33,019 nt of DNA from the NCBI GenBank assembly GCA_937943605.1, contig CALEAW010000053.1, forward strand, positions 1-33,019. Direction: 5' to 3'. Below, piece by piece: positions 14,276 through 22,603 of this stretch (its first letter is position 1; the number at the start of each line of letters is the position of its first letter). Made by a program: the position numbers and the translations under genes. Below the pieces are notes generated by a model. That model was not told where the DNA came from and ran no database searches. It saw nothing but the letters and a program-made list of their open reading frames with translations. Origin of the DNA: an uncultured Sutterella sp. Lineage in GTDB: Bacteria; Pseudomonadota; Gammaproteobacteria; Burkholderiales; Burkholderiaceae_F.

Positions 14276-15307
14276 ATGGCTCAACTCGATTTCGTCAATG
14301 ACTACATGGAGGGCTGCGCGCCAGAAATTTTGGCTCGCTTAGCCGAAACGAATTACGAAAAGACAACGGGCTACGGCACGGATCCTTATACCGCTGCAGC
14401 CGCTGATCGTATTCGTGAGGCTGCTCACGCTCCCGACGCCGAAGTCTTTTTGCTTTCTGGTGGCACACAGACCAATCGCACCGTGATTGGCGCCATGCTT
14501 AATCCTTGGGAAGGGGTCATCGCAACCGTCACCGGGCACATCAGCACGCATGAAGCGGGCGCGATCGAAAGTTTAGGTCACAAGGTGTTTGAGTTACCCG
14601 AAGTGAATGGCAAACTGCAGTCCGATGACGTAGAACGTGCTTTCGTTAAGTGGGAGCAAGACGGCAATCGTGAGCATATGCCAAACCCTGGGCTCGTTTA
14701 TATTTCGCATCCCACCGAAACTGGAACGCTCTACACCAAAGCAGAACTCGAATCACTCTCAGACATCGCCCACCGTCATGGGGCACGTCTTTATTTAGAT
14801 GGTGCCCGTTTAGGATATGGTTTAGGCGCAACAGACACTGATGTCACACTCGCCGACATTGCGCGCACGTGTGACGCTTTTTATATTGGCGGCACCAAAG
14901 TCGGTGCGCTTTTTGGCGAAGCGGTTGTGTTTTCAAAACCCAATACGGCACCACACTTTTTTACGTACATGAAGCAGCAGGGCGCTTTGCTCGCGAAAGG
15001 CCGCATTTTAGGCATTCAATTTGAGACGCTCTTTACTGATGACCTTTATATCCGATTAGGTCGTCATGCCGTCAAGCTCGCAGACAAAATTCGAGACGCG
15101 TTGATTGCCAAGGGCTACGACGTCGTCTTTGGCTCAACCACGAATCAGACCTTTGTTCGACTCACGGACTCGCAGTATCAAGCGCTATCAGCACGCATTG
15201 GCATTTCGTTTTGGGATAAACCTGACGAGGCACACACGATCGTTCGTATCGCCACGTCTTGGGCCACCCGAGAAGAAGACGTCGATGCCATGATCGACGC
15301 GCTTTAA
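14276..15307 (+). CDS. ltaE: Low-specificity L-threonine aldolase (PLP)
   Basis: A fold-type I PLP enzyme splitting L-threonine or allo-threonine into glycine and acetaldehyde. Family landmarks are the start LDFVNDYMEGCAPEIL, SGGTQTNRTV (cofactor phosphate region), HISTHEAGAIE, YISHPTETGTLY, LDGARLGYGL (D175 for the pyridine nitrogen) and YIGGTKVGALFGE with the Schiff-base lysine K208. Length from 14276 is 343 residues, normal for the family. An in-frame ATG at 14231 has AGGT upstream and would add 15 residues with no counterpart in the family, so 14276 is chosen on homology although it lacks a good ribosome site. The gene precedes cstA by 49 bp and may form a unit with it. Confidence 0.92.
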   Translation: MAQLDFVNDYMEGCAPEILARLAETNYEKTTGYGTDPYTAAAADRIREAAHAPDAEVFLLSGGTQTNRTVIGAMLNPWEGVIATVTGHISTHEAGAIESLGHKVFELPEVNGKLQSDDVERAFVKWEQDGNREHMPNPGLVYISHPTETGTLYTKAELESLSDIAHRHGARLYLDGARLGYGLGATDTDVTLADIARTCDAFYIGGTKVGALFGEAVVFSKPNTAPHFFTYMKQQGALLAKGRILGIQFETLFTDDLYIRLGRHAVKLADKIRDALIAKGYDVVFGSTTNQTFVRLTDSQYQALSARIGISFWDKPDEAHTIVRIATSWATREEDVDAMIDAL

Positions 15308-15356
15308 AACCTGTTTTCACACCTCTTTTTGTTTGGTTTAAGAAGGAGACTTCAAC

Positions 15357-17186
15357 ATGGACACCGGATCAGGCGTCAATGCACTGACGATCGTTTTCGC
15401 ATCGCTATGCATTTTCGCTATTGCTTACCGCTTCTATGGTCTTTTCATCGCTAGCAAAGTGCTGCGACTTGATGAGGCTCGTCAAACCCCAGCCGTCAAA
15501 TATGCTGACGGACAGGACTACGTCCCGACCAACAAGTATGTGCTCTTTGGTCACCACTTTGCGGCCATTGCTGCAGCGGGTCCTTTGCTCGGGCCCGTGC
15601 TCGCTGCGCAGTTTGGTTATATGCCCGGGCTTCTTTGGATTCTGATTGGCTGCGTGCTCGCGGGCGGTGTGCACGATATGGTCGTGCTCTTTTGCTCGGT
15701 GCGTCACCGCGGTCGTTCTTTGGCCTACATTGCAACACAAGAAATTGACAAGACCACGGGCTTTGTCGCTTCTTGGGCAGTGCTCGCCATTTTGATTTTG
15801 ACGCTCGCTGGTCTTTCGATCGCGGTCGTTAACGCCATGCATAATTCGCTCTGGTCGACCTACACGGTGGCCGCGACGATTCCCATTGCTATTTTGATGG
15901 GTCTTTATATGCAAATTTGGCGTAAAGGCGACGTTAAAGGCGCAACCGCGATCGGTATTGTGTTGCTTTTCCTTTGCATCTTGTCGGGTCCTTGGGTTGC
16001 AGCACATCCTGAATACTTTGGTTGGCTCGATATTGATCGCGACACGATGAGTATTCTCATCCCGATCTATGGCTTCTTTGCTTCGGTTTTACCCGTCTGG
16101 CTTTTGCTTTTGCCGCGTGACTATCTCTCGACCTTCTTGAAGATCGGTACGATCGGTGCTCTCGCCATTGGTATTGCCTTTGTGATGCCCAACTTCCAGA
16201 TGCCAGCCTTTACGGACTTTGTCCATGGCGGCGGCCCGATCGTGGGTGGTCCAGTCATTCCGTTCATCTTCATCACGATTGCTTGCGGTGCGCTTTCGGG
16301 CTTTCATGCGACGATCGGGACAGGTACTACGCCTAAGATGATCAACAACGAACGTGACGTCCTCTTTGTGGGTTACGGCGCGATGTTAATGGAAGGCTTT
16401 GTGGCCATCATGGCGCTTGTAGCTGCCTGCGTTTTGGTGCCCGCAGACTACTTCGCCATCAATGCCCCCGCTGAAAAATTCCAAGCGCTTGGCATGGCCG
16501 TTCAAGAACTCCCACGCCTTGAAGCTGAAGTTCAAGAAAGCCTCATGGCGCGTCCTGGCGGTAGCGTTTCTTTGGCTGTCGGTATGGCTCACATCTTCAG
16601 TCAAATTCCGTTCATGGAAAACCTGATGGCCTACTGGTACCACTTCGCCATCATGTTTGAAGCGGTCTTCATCTTGACGGCTGTTGACGCTGGTACCCGT
16701 GTCGGTCGCTTCTTCTTGCAAGAAATGTTCGGCAAGGTGGTTCCGAAGTTTGCTGACAAGGAATGGGTGCCCGGCATCATCATTACCTCTGTCCTCTTTA
16801 CGAGCTCCTGGGGTTATCTTGTCTATTCGGGCGACATTGGTTCCATTTGGCCGCTCTTTGGTATCTGCAACCAATTGCTCGCTAGTGTGACGTTATTGAT
16901 CGGTACCACAGTGCTCCTTCGTATGAACAAAGCCAAGTACGCTTGGATTACTGGGGTGCCTGGCATCTTCATGACGATCATCACTTTCTGGGCTGGGCTC
17001 TGGTTGATCATCAATCAGTATCTACCGCAGGGTAAGACCCTTTTGGTCACGCTCTCTGTGTTGGTCATGCTCTTGATGCTCTTCGTGATCTTTGGCACGA
17101 TTCGTCGCTGGATCCAATTGCTTGCGATCCACACGACCACGAAGGATCAATACGGTAACGATGTGAAGGTTGTGGTTCAAGAATAA
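15357..17186 (+). CDS. cstA: CstA-family carbon-starvation carrier (peptide/pyruvate transporter)
   Basis: A 609-residue polytopic inner-membrane protein. The family blocks are present: AIAYRFYGLFIASKVL, DGQDYVPTNKYVLFGHHFAAIAAAGPLLGPVLAAQFGYMPG, GCVLAGGVHDMVVLF, SGFHATIGTGTTPKMI and LTAVDAGTRVGRFFLQE. E. coli CstA and BtsT take up peptides and pyruvate under carbon limitation; this version is shorter than those (about 700), mainly lacking insertions. The ribosome site AGAAGGAGA, 8 nt from the ATG, is one of the strongest in the window, suggesting high expression. A strong terminator follows. The exact substrate cannot be told from sequence. Confidence 0.93.
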   Translation: MDTGSGVNALTIVFASLCIFAIAYRFYGLFIASKVLRLDEARQTPAVKYADGQDYVPTNKYVLFGHHFAAIAAAGPLLGPVLAAQFGYMPGLLWILIGCVLAGGVHDMVVLFCSVRHRGRSLAYIATQEIDKTTGFVASWAVLAILILTLAGLSIAVVNAMHNSLWSTYTVAATIPIAILMGLYMQIWRKGDVKGATAIGIVLLFLCILSGPWVAAHPEYFGWLDIDRDTMSILIPIYGFFASVLPVWLLLLPRDYLSTFLKIGTIGALAIGIAFVMPNFQMPAFTDFVHGGGPIVGGPVIPFIFITIACGALSGFHATIGTGTTPKMINNERDVLFVGYGAMLMEGFVAIMALVAACVLVPADYFAINAPAEKFQALGMAVQELPRLEAEVQESLMARPGGSVSLAVGMAHIFSQIPFMENLMAYWYHFAIMFEAVFILTAVDAGTRVGRFFLQEMFGKVVPKFADKEWVPGIIITSVLFTSSWGYLVYSGDIGSIWPLFGICNQLLASVTLLIGTTVLLRMNKAKYAWITGVPGIFMTIITFWAGLWLIINQYLPQGKTLLVTLSVLVMLLMLFVIFGTIRRWIQLLAIHTTTKDQYGNDVKVVVQE

Positions 17187-17218
17187 AGCGCCACGGCTTC
17201 GTCAATCGTTCTGAAGAT

Positions 17219-17253
17219 AGGGTCGCCTCAAGAGGCGGCCCTTCTTCTTTTTT
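17219..17253 (+). terminator. Terminator of cstA
   Basis: AGGGTCGCC (17219-17227) pairs with GGCGGCCCT (17234-17242) with one mismatch and a short loop, followed by TCTTCTTTTTT. Confidence 0.85.
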
Positions 17254-17463
17254 GGGCGAAAGAATCAGGAGATTGGTGTCGGAAAGGTGCTCGAAAGAAT
17301 AGGGCTGGGCATCCAAGCAAAGTGGCTATCTTCTCGAAGATGTCATCCTTAAAAGTGTAGGTTACTCATAAAAGTTCCTTGGAAAAATGGCAGGTCGCTA
17401 CAATAGATCGTATATCAAAAGCGACAAACCTCACTTAACACGACATCGGGTCGCGACGAAATC

Positions 17464-18786
17464 ATGCACCTCAAACGCAAAATCGAGCAACGCTTCATTG
17501 AATGGCATCAAGCGCCTAAACGCTTACCGTTACTCGTGACAGGTCTTCGTCAATGCGGTAAGACGTACTCGGCACTGCGTTTTGCCAACTCGCATTACAA
17601 GTCGGTCGTCCACTTGGATTTGATAGAGCACCATGAATATCGCAAACTTTTGGACGGTGACCTCTCGGCTGAGCGTTTGGCCTTTAGGCTGTCTACACTC
17701 ATTGATCAACCTGTCAAATTCATCCCCGGCCACACCGTCATCATCCTTGATGGGATTGAAGTGCTACCACAAGGAATTCATACATTGACAGCGTTCAAAC
17801 ACGATGGTCGATTCGATGTCATAGCGATTAGCGCAAGGCTCGATCATCAAGTGACTGCCATGAACGCTGATCCATACCCCCATCAGGACATCGTCACACT
17901 GAGGATGACGCCTTTAGATTTTGAAGAATTTCTTTGGGCGAAAAATGTCTCTGACGAGGTCATCTGTTATCTCAAAGATTGTTTAGCCACTGAAACGCCT
18001 GTGCCAGATGCCTTACACAACAAAATGACGGCACTTTTACGTGAGCACACCGTGGTTGGCGGTATGCCCATGGTCGTAACTAACTTCTTATTACATCACA
18101 ATGTCTCGACAGTCCGTGATAAGCAGCATGCTCTCTTGGCGCTTTTTTACACTAATCTCAGTCAACACGCTTCAAAGTCAAATGCACAAAGCATGGTCGA
18201 ATGCTTCGACGCGATCCCAAAGCAACTCGCTAAAACCAACAAGAAATTCCAATACGCCCTCGTCAAACCAGGTGGCCGATCTAGCCAATATCGTGATGCG
18301 CTCCGTAGACTTCACGAGGCGGACTTAGTGACGCTATGCCACAACGTGACGCAACCTAAGATGCCTCTTGAGCATGTTGCGAAACCAGATGTGTTTAAGG
18401 TCTATTTGACTGATATAGGACTTTTGATGGGCATGTTGCCCAAAGCCACCGCAGCAAGCGTCTTACTCGGTGAATTAACCTGTGACGATAGTGCGATCTT
18501 CGAAAGTCTTGCCGTCGACATTATGAGCAAAATGGCACGACCCTTCTTTTATTTTCAGAAGCACTCAGGCCTTTCGATAGACTTTCTGATCACTTACCGT
18601 GAGCAAGTCGTACCACTTGAAGTCACACCACGAACGGGTAACGCTAAAAGCCTTAGGACGATTTTGCAAAACTTTGACCAATACCACATCAAATCAGCGA
18701 TTAGAGTGGGACACGGCAATCTCAGCCGTCATGATCAGATATTGACTCTGCCGTTTTATTTGTTGTTCTTACTGACAGATATTTGA
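17464..18786 (+). CDS. AAA ATPase of the DUF4143 type, degenerate Walker B
   Basis: A 440-residue member of the ATPase family with an N-terminal AAA domain and a C-terminal DUF4143 (nuclease-like fold) part. Walker A is GLRQCGKT (27-34). Walker B reads VIILDGIE (91-98), with Gly where the family has the catalytic Glu of LDEIQ, so hydrolysis may be impaired. The C-terminal IDFLI...VPLEVTP corresponds to the usual VDFLI...IPIEVK, with Thr replacing the lysine. TACAAT at 17399-17404 with TTCCTT 18 bp upstream is a possible promoter; the ATG has no clear ribosome site. Family function is unclear and often assumed to be defence- or mobile-element-linked; a second, better conserved copy lies at 22604. 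Confidence 0.8.
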   Translation: MHLKRKIEQRFIEWHQAPKRLPLLVTGLRQCGKTYSALRFANSHYKSVVHLDLIEHHEYRKLLDGDLSAERLAFRLSTLIDQPVKFIPGHTVIILDGIEVLPQGIHTLTAFKHDGRFDVIAISARLDHQVTAMNADPYPHQDIVTLRMTPLDFEEFLWAKNVSDEVICYLKDCLATETPVPDALHNKMTALLREHTVVGGMPMVVTNFLLHHNVSTVRDKQHALLALFYTNLSQHASKSNAQSMVECFDAIPKQLAKTNKKFQYALVKPGGRSSQYRDALRRLHEADLVTLCHNVTQPKMPLEHVAKPDVFKVYLTDIGLLMGMLPKATAASVLLGELTCDDSAIFESLAVDIMSKMARPFFYFQKHSGLSIDFLITYREQVVPLEVTPRTGNAKSLRTILQNFDQYHIKSAIRVGHGNLSRHDQILTLPFYLLFLLTDI

Positions 18787-18805
18787 CACCCTAAAAAAGA
18801 GGCTA

Positions 18806-18842
18806 TGAAAAAGCCCTCAAAGCTTGACACCTTAAGGGCTTC
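18806..18842 (-). terminator. Terminator of ppaC
   Basis: AAGCCCT (18811-18817) pairs with AGGGCTT (18835-18841). On the minus strand the stem is followed by TTTC after ppaC. It may also end the convergent ATPase gene. Confidence 0.7.
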
Positions 18843-18864
18843 GATTAGACGAGAGATCTAATGA

Positions 18865-19791
18865 TTACTTGCGGAAGGCGGCTTCAAGCGCCGGCACAAC
18901 CTGCTTCTTACGGCTCATAACGCCGTCGAGCCAGAGGTTCTTACCTTCTTCATAGGTCTTGCCAAAGCCTTCAGCGATACGAGCAGGATCGTCAGAAACC
19001 ATGAGAAGTTCAGAGCCTTCCTTCATGATGTCCGTGAGGAGAAGGAGAGCGGAATGACGGCCTTCTTCACCCTTAACAGCAGCGAGTTCAGCTTCGAGCT
19101 GAGCCTTAACGTCGGCCACGAGGTCAAGCGAAACGAGTTCGAGCTGACCAACGCCAACCTTGCAACCATTCATGTTGAAGTCCTTGAAATCACGGAAGAT
19201 CAAGGAGCGCGGCGTGCAGCCAGCCACAGCGGACTTGGCCGTGAAGAGTTCCATACCGAGGGCATTGATGTCTTCAATACCAGCAATCTTGGCGAGTTCT
19301 TCGGCCACACGACGGTCCGTATCAGTCGTCGTCGGGGACTTGAAGATCACCGTGTCAGAGAGGATGGCACAGAGCATGGCGCCAGCGATATTGGCCGGGA
19401 TCTGGAAACCCATGTAGTCGTACATCAACTTGAGGATGGTGTTCGTGCAGCCCACCGTCCAGATGATGCATTCAAGCGGAGACGTAGAGGTGACGTCGCC
19501 CAACTTATGGTGGTCAACAATACCCTTCAAATTGCACTGATCGATATCAGCCGGAGCCTGACCCTTGTCGGAGTAGTCAACGAGGTAAACATCACGACCA
19601 GCCACGCTCGTCACAACTTCCGGGGCTTCGAGACCGAAGCGTTCAAGAATGAAAGCCGTTTCCGGAGCGGGCGTACCCTGAGCAGCCGGCACCACATCGA
19701 GACCGCGAAGCGTGTAGAGATGTGCGCAAGCAATGGCGGAAATGATGCTGTCGGAGTCGGGGTTCTTATGACCAAGAATGAGTGCGGACAC
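18865..19791 (-). CDS. ppaC: Manganese-dependent inorganic pyrophosphatase (family II)
   Basis: Hydrolyses pyrophosphate to phosphate in the cytoplasm, driving biosynthesis. It is a DHH-family enzyme of normal length (308 residues). The metal motifs GHKNPDSDS (7-15) and VDHHKLGD (DHH 93-95) and the substrate-binding SRKKQVVP (293-300) are complete, and no CBS or DRTGG regulatory insert is present. The start is GTG at 19791 with AAGGG 7 nt upstream; no ATG is available at this position. Family II enzymes are common in Firmicutes and scattered in Proteobacteria. Confidence 0.96.
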   Translation of the reverse strand: MSALILGHKNPDSDSIISAIACAHLYTLRGLDVVPAAQGTPAPETAFILERFGLEAPEVVTSVAGRDVYLVDYSDKGQAPADIDQCNLKGIVDHHKLGDVTSTSPLECIIWTVGCTNTILKLMYDYMGFQIPANIAGAMLCAILSDTVIFKSPTTTDTDRRVAEELAKIAGIEDINALGMELFTAKSAVAGCTPRSLIFRDFKDFNMNGCKVGVGQLELVSLDLVADVKAQLEAELAAVKGEEGRHSALLLLTDIMKEGSELLMVSDDPARIAEGFGKTYEEGKNLWLDGVMSRKKQVVPALEAAFRK

Positions 19792-19952
19792 TTGTTAGCC
19801 CTTTAAATTTAAGTTAAAGAAAAAGTTCGTCTATTGTACCGAAGTTTGACGAGGCGAGTCACTCGAGTCGCGCTTCGACGCCATTAAAAAGCCAATCTTT
19901 AGCGATATTCGACGCTTTCACAAATTCGACGAGCTCGACCAAGAGCCTCACC

Positions 19953-19990
19953 TGTCATCAAAACCACACTTAAACGTCATTTTGATGACA
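19953..19990. repeat. 11-bp perfect inverted repeat upstream of the phosphoesterase gene
   Basis: TGTCATCAAAA (19953-19963) and TTTTGATGACA (19980-19990) are perfectly complementary around a 16-nt centre. No T-run follows, so a terminator is unlikely. The right arm lies next to the possible promoter (CATAAT 20002-20007), so an operator is possible. Two more perfect hairpins follow at once: 19996-20000/20009-20013 and 20015-20020/20027-20032. Confidence 0.6.
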
Positions 19991-20020
19991 CAACTAGGCG
20001 CCATAATTCGCCTCGATGAG

Positions 20021-20034
20021 TTGATCCTCATCAG
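20021..20034. promoter_or_regulatory. Near-perfect FNR-type site before the phosphoesterase gene
   Basis: TTGATCCTCATCAG matches TTGATNNNNATCAA at 9 of 10 defined positions and lies 28 bp before the start codon, overlapping a hairpin. Its position downstream of the likely promoter would suit repression. Chance occurrence is possible. Confidence 0.3.
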
Positions 20035-20061
20035 TGTTGATTGTTGAATTTAGGAATAAAA

Positions 20062-21015
20062 ATGAAACGTCGTCTCTTTTTGCAGACTGTCCTTGGTTCT
20101 TTTGTCCTTCCGATCGCTGGCCAATCGTTGGCCGCGACCGTGACCTCTGAAACGATTAAGTTACCTCCTGCGTCAGACATTATTTCGAAGTTTGGTTTTG
20201 TCACAGACGTTCACTATTGCGTGAAGCCCATCACCCGAATTCCTCATGAAGATAGCGTTCGCGTCTATCGTGATGCGCTCGCAAAACTTCGTCAGGCGAC
20301 TGACCTCTTTAACGTGAGCGACCTTGACTTTGCGATTGAACTTGGTGACTTTAAGGACTGCAATGACGATGGCGACCGCTTAGGTACGTTGCGCTACCTT
20401 CAAACGGTAGAACGCGAATTCGGTCGCTTTAATGGACCGCGCTACCACGTCGCTGGCAACCATGACTTTGACAAAATCACCTATGAAGACTTCGTCTCCA
20501 ACATCACCAACCATGGTGACGCCAACGGTAAGCTCTACTATGCATTTGTCAAAGGTGGCGTAAAGTACATCGTCCTTGATGCTTGCTACAACAACCTTGA
20601 AGGCGAACATTATTCTGAAGGCAACCTCGACTGGCAGGTCGCTTATATTCCGACTGAAGAGTTGAAGTGGCTCGAAAAAGAACTTTCCACTGGCACTGAA
20701 CCCGTCATTGTCTTTACGCACCAATTGCTCAATAGCTGGGATGAAAATCCCATCCCGAAGGCCTTCTTCATCAAGAATTGCGAAAGGGTGGTCGCGATGC
20801 TCGAAAAGAGTAAGCGCGTTTTAGCCGTACTTTCTGGCCACTACCATAAGGGCTTTTATTCTGAACGTAACGGCATTCACTACGTCGTTAATCAGGGTAT
20901 GGTTGAACAGCCCATTCCGCACAACGTCTTTGGTATTGTCTCTGTCGACAAGCACCATAATGTCTACGTGCAAGGTATTTACAACGAACGCTCCCACGTT
21001 TGCAAACGCGCTTAA
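20062..21015 (+). CDS. Tat-exported calcineurin-like metallophosphoesterase
   Basis: A periplasmic two-metal phosphoesterase. MKRRLFLQTVLGSFVLPIAG is a twin-arginine signal (RR at 3-4, followed by LFLQ) with cleavage near QSLAA. The five metal motifs are complete: TDVHY (48-52), ELGDFKD (GD 95-96), AGNHDFD (GNHD 132-135), VFTHQLL and SGHYHKG. The arrangement resembles ADPRibase-Mn/CDP-alcohol phosphatases and purple-acid-phosphatase-like enzymes; the substrate is not evident. AGGA upstream supports the ATG at 20062; an in-frame TTG at 20041 is not needed. It is preceded by three hairpins in a row and followed by two terminator hairpins. Confidence 0.88.
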   Translation: MKRRLFLQTVLGSFVLPIAGQSLAATVTSETIKLPPASDIISKFGFVTDVHYCVKPITRIPHEDSVRVYRDALAKLRQATDLFNVSDLDFAIELGDFKDCNDDGDRLGTLRYLQTVEREFGRFNGPRYHVAGNHDFDKITYEDFVSNITNHGDANGKLYYAFVKGGVKYIVLDACYNNLEGEHYSEGNLDWQVAYIPTEELKWLEKELSTGTEPVIVFTHQLLNSWDENPIPKAFFIKNCERVVAMLEKSKRVLAVLSGHYHKGFYSERNGIHYVVNQGMVEQPIPHNVFGIVSVDKHHNVYVQGIYNERSHVCKRA

Positions 21016-21019
21016 TAAG

Positions 21020-21072
21020 AACCCGTAAGGGTTTCATTAGGACAAAACGCCCAAGCTTATTACTTGGGCGTT
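21020..21072. terminator. Convergent terminators between the phosphoesterase and rluA-type genes
   Basis: AACCC (21020-21024) pairs with GGGTT (21029-21033) around GTAA. Then AACGCCCAAG (21046-21055) pairs with CTTGGGCGTT (21063-21072), a perfect 10-bp stem. The T-run is TTTTG on the minus side and weaker on the plus side; it probably serves both genes. Confidence 0.75.
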
Positions 21073-21091
21073 ATGCTTTTGGTCATTTCGA

Positions 21092-22390
21092 TCATTCACA
21101 CCACGGCTCAAATGCCGGAAAATCGGACGCCACTTCAAAGTGAACGGGGACGCCAGTGCGTGGGTGAGGCAACGTTAATTCGGCTGCGTGTAGGCAAAGT
21201 CGAATGCCTGGGACTTCTGCCAGAATGCCCATCGGTCCATAGAACGAATCACCATCAATCGCAAGGCCAATCCCTTGTCGATGTGCACAATGCACACGCA
21301 ATTGGTGAGTACGCCCGGTTTCTGGCCAAAGGCTCACAATAGCTTTTTCATGCCCCTTCGCATCCTTTTCGATACGTAAGAGTTCCCAATCTGTGGCAGA
21401 AGGCTTACCCGTTTCACTTTCTAAAAGCACACACTGACGCGGTCGGTCTAATCGGTTTAAGGCTAAGGGTAGGGTGATATGACCGCTCGTTGTGTTGGGT
21501 ACTCCAGTGAGACGTGCCTCATAGCGCTTCATTGCAAGCCCAGACCTAAAAACTTCATGCAGCGCACGTTCAGCGTCGAGGTTACGCGCAAAAAGGAGTA
21601 CGCCTGACGTATCCATATCTAACCGATGAACGATACGTAAAGGTCCATAGGTCTTTTCAAGAATCGACAAGGTCGACACGGTTTCACGTACCCCTGGGAC
21701 AGACGCTAAGCGTGACGGTTTATTGACCACCACAATATCATCGTCCACATAAAGAACGGGTACCTCGGGCACCGCATCTTCACCCACATGAGGTTCAACA
21801 CCTAAATAAGGAATACCTTCGACCAAAGCTTCAAATAGAAGCTTTGCAGCGGCTCTCGGTGAATAGACGGCGCCATCATGACGAATTTCGTGCGCAGGGC
21901 TTCGACCCACCCACCATTCCATGACCCCTACAGGCATTGAGCCATCTTGCCGGCGATTATGATCAAGCAACAGCGAAACAGCTGGATCTGTCAACGCATC
22001 TAAAAAAGCCGATCGCCATTGTGCGCGACGAATTGCTAATTCTCGTCCCCCTTGATGGTGAGGTCGATCGGGGTACATCGAAAAGACGGACGTTAAAAAG
22101 TCCTTGAACGTAAAACTTTCGCCACGGCCATTGACTAACTCAATGTCTGGCACATCATCGGCTTCAAGCAATGGCCAAAGACCGTCCGAGGTCAGATCCT
22201 CATAACGATCAGCCAAACCACATGTCAAAGGTTCAAAGGCCGTATAGGTCTTACGAACCCCATCTTTTTCGGTTACCAAGAGGCCAGCATAACCCGCAAA
22301 CCCATCGGGCACGACAACAGTACGACGTGCTTCAAGAAGGTCAGGGTGGGGCACACGACCAAAGGGCGTAGGAAAAAGGTGTGAAGTCAT
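21092..22390 (-). CDS. RluA-family pseudouridine synthase with long N-terminal region
   Basis: Converts uridine to pseudouridine in rRNA or tRNA. The catalytic domain covers about 210-432, with VVNKPSRLASVPG (223-235), the signature HRLDMDTSG (255-263; D258 catalytic) and GRTHQLRVH. The first 205 or so residues are an extra region with no S4 motif that I can see, so it differs from RluC/RluD and resembles the long RluA-like proteins of unknown target. RNA site cannot be told. The gene is divergent from the ATPase at 22604. No strong ribosome site precedes the ATG. Confidence 0.88.
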   Translation of the reverse strand: MTSHLFPTPFGRVPHPDLLEARRTVVVPDGFAGYAGLLVTEKDGVRKTYTAFEPLTCGLADRYEDLTSDGLWPLLEADDVPDIELVNGRGESFTFKDFLTSVFSMYPDRPHHQGGRELAIRRAQWRSAFLDALTDPAVSLLLDHNRRQDGSMPVGVMEWWVGRSPAHEIRHDGAVYSPRAAAKLLFEALVEGIPYLGVEPHVGEDAVPEVPVLYVDDDIVVVNKPSRLASVPGVRETVSTLSILEKTYGPLRIVHRLDMDTSGVLLFARNLDAERALHEVFRSGLAMKRYEARLTGVPNTTSGHITLPLALNRLDRPRQCVLLESETGKPSATDWELLRIEKDAKGHEKAIVSLWPETGRTHQLRVHCAHRQGIGLAIDGDSFYGPMGILAEVPGIRLCLHAAELTLPHPRTGVPVHFEVASDFPAFEPWCE

Positions 22391-22603
22391 GGTGACGCAA
22401 AAGGTTCAGGTAAATTGAGTTGGCTCAAAGAGCGTTTGGACGAGTAGGCATTGTACCGAAAGTGCGTCAGGGCTCGTAAGGCAACGGGCTAAAGAAAGCA
22501 TCGCTGCCCTATCTTCAGTAGACTGATAAGAGAGAGGCTTTTTGTTCAGTTGAGTGAACAGAGTTTTGACGCTTCTTTTTTTTGTTCTAATCAACCTACT
22601 GTC

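Noticed and set aside
15405..16007. 200-codon minus-strand ORF inside cstA
   Set aside because: Low-complexity, His/Arg/Asn-rich translation of the strand opposite a well-conserved transporter gene.
19054..19806. Long plus-strand ORF of 250 codons over ppaC
   Set aside because: It is the antisense shadow of the complete Mn-pyrophosphatase and has no family features.
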